From Myxococcota bacterium (lineage in GTDB: Bacteria > Myxococcota_A > Polyangia > JAAYKL01): a stretch of 34,546 nt of DNA. A program made the translations under genes and the position numbers. Every line of letters begins with the position of its first letter. Position 1 is the stretch's first letter. The stretch is taken from assembly GCA_030065855.1 (NCBI GenBank), contig JASJCT010000092.1, forward strand, positions 1-34,546, read 5' to 3'. Under the pieces are notes generated by a model. The model saw nothing but the letters and a program-made list of their open reading frames with translations, did no database searches and was not told where the DNA came from. Shown piece after piece: positions 32,178 to 34,546 of the stretch.

Positions 32178-33350
32178 GTGAACAAGCATCGCGTTGCGGT
32201 CACAGGTCTGGGAGCAGTGAGCGCTGCGGGATTTGGTGTGGGCGCACTTGCCCAGGGATTGAAGCAGGCTGAGCGCGTGTTTCAGCCAGACCGAACGTTG
32301 GACCTCGATTTCGAAGTGACCCTGGGCCAGGCCGACGAGGCCTGTTTTGCCGCGCACGACTATCCTGCATTGGACAGCCCAACAGGGCGCCTCTGTCTGA
32401 GCGCGGCAAGGGAGTGCGCCAAAAATGTCCAATGGCAGCCGGATGGGTTATCCCTAGGCACCAGCACTGGCGGACAATCGGTGAACGAAAAGGCGTTATT
32501 TTCGCTGCTCGATGGAGCGCCACTGCCCCACTTTAGCTATCCCAAACAGGGGTGTATGGCCGCTCCTACGCGGTTGGTCGCCCGGGATCTGGATATTTCA
32601 GGGCCGGTTCAGACCGTGTCCACTGCGTGCACTTCTTCAGCGGTTGCCATTGCCTTGGGCGCGTCCTGGATCGCCCAAGGTCGCGCTTGCCGCGTGCTCG
32701 CCGGCGGTGGGGATGCCTTGTGTTACACAACCGTTGCCGGGTTCCATATCATGCAGCTGACCGGACCGGAGATGTGCCGGCCGTTTGGCCCGGACCGGCC
32801 AGGCATGACCCTAGGCGAAGGCGCTGGCTTTCTCGCCTTAGAGCCCCTGGACCAGGTTGAATCTGAAGACCGGCACATGTTGGCAGAGCTCATCGGCTGG
32901 GGCCTTAGCAGCGATGCCCACCACATGACCGCACCGCCAGAGGATGGTTCAGGCGCAGAACAGGCCATCCGGCGCGCCCTTGAGATGGCCCATAGCAACC
33001 CGTCAGATGTGTGCCACGTCAACGCCCACGGCACTGGCACAGTGCTCAATGATGCGGCCGAGGCAGCGGCCATTTGCCGCGTGTTCGGTGCTGACGTACC
33101 AGTGATGTCTTGCAAGGGGCTTACCGGCCATACTCTTGGCGGTGCTGGGGCTATCGAAGCGGTTGCAACAGTCCTGGCCATAGCTGAACGGCGCGCGTTC
33201 GAGAATCTGGGCGCCAGCCACCCGGCTGCTGATTGCCCGGTGTCCCTGGTACCGCCCGGGGGCCTGGATCTGCCGGATGTGCCTGTTATCGTGTCAACTT
33301 CGTTTGCATTTGGTGGCAACAACTGCGCGCTCGTTTTTAGGGCCCCTTAG
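32178..33350 (+). CDS. Beta-ketoacyl-ACP synthase (FabF-like, active C-H-H triad)
   Basis: A 390-residue condensing enzyme that extends an ACP-bound acyl chain by decarboxylative condensation with malonyl-ACP. The triad is intact: Cys151 in STACTSS, His284 in NAHGTGT and His318 in GLTGHTLGGAG. The N-terminal VAVTGLGAVSAAGFG and C-terminal STSFAFGGNNCALVF are standard KAS II features. GTG 32178 is chosen because GGGAGG lies seven bases upstream; GTG 32175 is possible. The next gene, a ketosynthase-like protein without the active cysteine, starts 12 bases after its stop, and the pair recalls KS/chain-length-factor pairs of polyketide or aryl-polyene clusters. Confidence 0.9.
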   Translation: MNKHRVAVTGLGAVSAAGFGVGALAQGLKQAERVFQPDRTLDLDFEVTLGQADEACFAAHDYPALDSPTGRLCLSAARECAKNVQWQPDGLSLGTSTGGQSVNEKALFSLLDGAPLPHFSYPKQGCMAAPTRLVARDLDISGPVQTVSTACTSSAVAIALGASWIAQGRACRVLAGGGDALCYTTVAGFHIMQLTGPEMCRPFGPDRPGMTLGEGAGFLALEPLDQVESEDRHMLAELIGWGLSSDAHHMTAPPEDGSGAEQAIRRALEMAHSNPSDVCHVNAHGTGTVLNDAAEAAAICRVFGADVPVMSCKGLTGHTLGGAGAIEAVATVLAIAERRAFENLGASHPAADCPVSLVPPGGLDLPDVPVIVSTSFAFGGNNCALVFRAP

Positions 33351-33362
33351 GGAGTGGTGGCG

Positions 33363-34304
33363 ATGCGATTGTACATACACGGTATTGGGTTTGTCGGTCG
33401 GGGCGTGGACGCGCCGTTCACCAGGGAGACCGCGGCAGCCGAGGCCGTTCCCATAGCAGACGTTGCCAAGCCCGGGCTGAGGCGGCGATTCGGTCCCTTG
33501 GCCAAGCTCACCTATGTGGCGGCGCGTAAAGCGCTCGCAGATGCAGCAGTTGCCGATACGGCGTCTCTTGCGGTGGTGACTGGGACCGCCCTTGGCGAAG
33601 CCACGGTGAGTGTGGATCTTATCTCTCAGATTCACGCTACCCGAGGTCGGACGTTGAGCCCCAAGTTGGTTCCCAATTCAGTGCACAATGCGCCGGCTGG
33701 CCACTTTACCATTGGCGAAGGGGTTCGATCCCCGTCTGTGACAGTCAGCCAAGGCTGGTTGTCAGGCGAAGCAAGCCTTGCCGCTGCTGCGGATCTAATC
33801 GCAAGCGGCATTGCCCAAAGCGCCCTGGTCATTGCTGGTGACCAAGCTGATCCAGATTGGTCAGGCCGCCTGGCATCTGCTGGAGCGAACACGTGGGCCA
33901 AAGCGCTCGCCAAAGCGGGGTTTCAAGAGTGTGCAGCTGCAGTGGTCGTCGGCCCTAAGCCAGCAGGCCGAAGGCTGGGTTCGCTCAAAGTGGCTGTCGA
34001 ACGCATGCACCTATCTCCGGAAGCGCTACTACAGATACTGGAGAAGCACGGCGTGCGCCTGGATGCCCAGACTGACGTACGCCTGCGCTGTGGTGCCGGG
34101 GCGGATGTGCTGAAGGACACAGTGGCAAGTGCCTGTGGTAACATTGTAGGGTCCATCAGGGTGGACGGACCTGGGCTGGGCACGGCACAGGGGGGCGGCC
34201 TCTCCAACCTGGTACTGGCGCTGAGGGAAGGACCTGCCGTGAATAATACCCTTTTTATCGGCTTTGAGCTCAACGACCTCGCGTTTATCTACCTAACTGA
34301 ATAG
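33363..34304 (+). CDS. Ketosynthase-like protein lacking the catalytic cysteine (chain-length-factor type)
   Basis: A 313-residue protein with the N-terminal half of the ketosynthase fold (YIHGIGFVGRGVD at the start, VVTGTALGEATV, VPNSVHNAPAGHFTI). At the nucleophile position the usual TACTS is replaced by SQGWLSG, with Trp where the cysteine should be, and the two catalytic histidines of the active partner are not apparent, so it cannot condense on its own. Such dead partners act as chain-length factors in aromatic polyketide and aryl-polyene synthases; that role is inferred. It is shorter than a full KAS (about 400). ATG 33363 has GGGAG nine bases upstream. It starts 12 bases after the active ketosynthase. 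Confidence 0.85.
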   Translation: MRLYIHGIGFVGRGVDAPFTRETAAAEAVPIADVAKPGLRRRFGPLAKLTYVAARKALADAAVADTASLAVVTGTALGEATVSVDLISQIHATRGRTLSPKLVPNSVHNAPAGHFTIGEGVRSPSVTVSQGWLSGEASLAAAADLIASGIAQSALVIAGDQADPDWSGRLASAGANTWAKALAKAGFQECAAAVVVGPKPAGRRLGSLKVAVERMHLSPEALLQILEKHGVRLDAQTDVRLRCGAGADVLKDTVASACGNIVGSIRVDGPGLGTAQGGGLSNLVLALREGPAVNNTLFIGFELNDLAFIYLTE

Positions 34305-34335
34305 CCGACGCTAACAATGATGTAACCGTTAGCCA

Positions 34336-34360
34336 ATCTGCTCCCTGGATGGGAGCAGAT
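34336..34360 (+). terminator. Perfect 10-bp hairpin after the ketosynthase pair
   Basis: ATCTGCTCCC at 34336-34345 pairs perfectly with GGGAGCAGAT at 34351-34360 around a five-base loop, 31 bases after the stop of the ketosynthase-like gene. No T-tract follows, so termination efficiency is uncertain; a Rho-independent terminator without tail, or an mRNA 3' stabiliser, is likely. Confidence 0.5.
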
Positions 34361-34484
34361 GCCAGAACACAAACGCCAGACGCATTTAAATCGGGATCCC
34401 GATTCCGAGTGCAAAGCGTATCATCCGGTCAATCATTATGTGGGATCTGAACCGCCATAAAAGGTAAGAGCCCTCGGAGCGACA

Positions 34485-34546
34485 GTGACAGAGGAGCGAT
34501 TAGATCTCCTGCGAGAGGTCGATTTCATCGTCATGCAGGGACTGAA
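34485..34546 (+). CDS. Start of a gene cut by the window end
   Basis: GTG 34485 is preceded by GGAG at five bases and opens a frame beginning MTEERLDLLREVDFIVMQG that runs off the window. The amphipathic helical start is plausible for many proteins, including transcription regulators, but too short to assign. Confidence 0.4.
   Translation, partial: MTEERLDLLREVDFIVMQGL

Noticed and set aside
33717..33735. GGGGTTCGATCCCC, like a tRNA T-arm
   Set aside because: It lies in the coding frame of the ketosynthase-like gene, and no anticodon arm, D-arm or acceptor pairing can be found in the 70 bases upstream.

Overview
The window looks like chromosomal DNA from a Gram-negative, anaerobe-capable bacterium of the Myxococcota / former Deltaproteobacteria type. 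Evidence: two outer-membrane-type lipoproteins and a C25 protease carry long Asp-Ser/Thr linkers (DTDSDTD), the protease ends in a GCGC motif like the start of a MYXO-CTERM sorting signal, and there is an oxygen-sensitive glycyl radical enzyme with its activase. No rRNA, tRNA or CRISPR array was found.

Region 1 (1-6650) is visibly AT-rich compared with the rest. It holds a tight minus-strand operon, read from 5877 down to 458: an unrecognised GNAT-like protein, an AmmeMemoRadiSam-type radical SAM enzyme with a C-terminal extension, a PP-loop enzyme related to N-acetyl sugar amidotransferases, a ThiF/MoeB-like E1 adenylating enzyme, and a DUF362 protein with two [4Fe-4S] motifs. A 24-codon ORF with its own ribosome binding site follows. 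The last four genes overlap or nearly touch. I know no described pathway with this combination; it is the best candidate here for an undescribed system, probably a small-molecule or peptide modification pathway.

Region 2 (6650-13400): an M20 amidohydrolase, then a mobile cassette (7875-9261) bounded by perfect 76-bp inverted repeats and holding an IS5-family transposase in two frames plus a DUF559 endonuclease-like gene. Two Asp-linker lipoproteins follow, a beta-propeller-repeat protein and a PKD-domain protein, with two diverged REP-like remnants on either side of the first.

Region 3 (13400-28430) is mostly unlinked cell-maintenance genes: a lipoprotein prolyl oligopeptidase, a membrane-anchored SRPBCC-like protein, a HAD phosphatase plus nucleoside-type MFS transporter pair, a MutS-like ATPase, a PBP4-type D-Ala-D-Ala carboxypeptidase, small Fe-S and zinc-ribbon proteins, a histidine phosphatase, a GH3-family acyl-adenylating enzyme, a lone receiver-domain regulator and the C25 protease.

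Region 4 (28430-34546): a glycyl radical enzyme and its activase, whose active-site spacing fits trans-4-hydroxy-L-proline dehydratase (HypD). Next comes a ketosynthase / dead-ketosynthase pair that looks like the start or end of a polyene or polyketide-type cluster, a perfect hairpin, and the first codons of a gene cut by the window edge.
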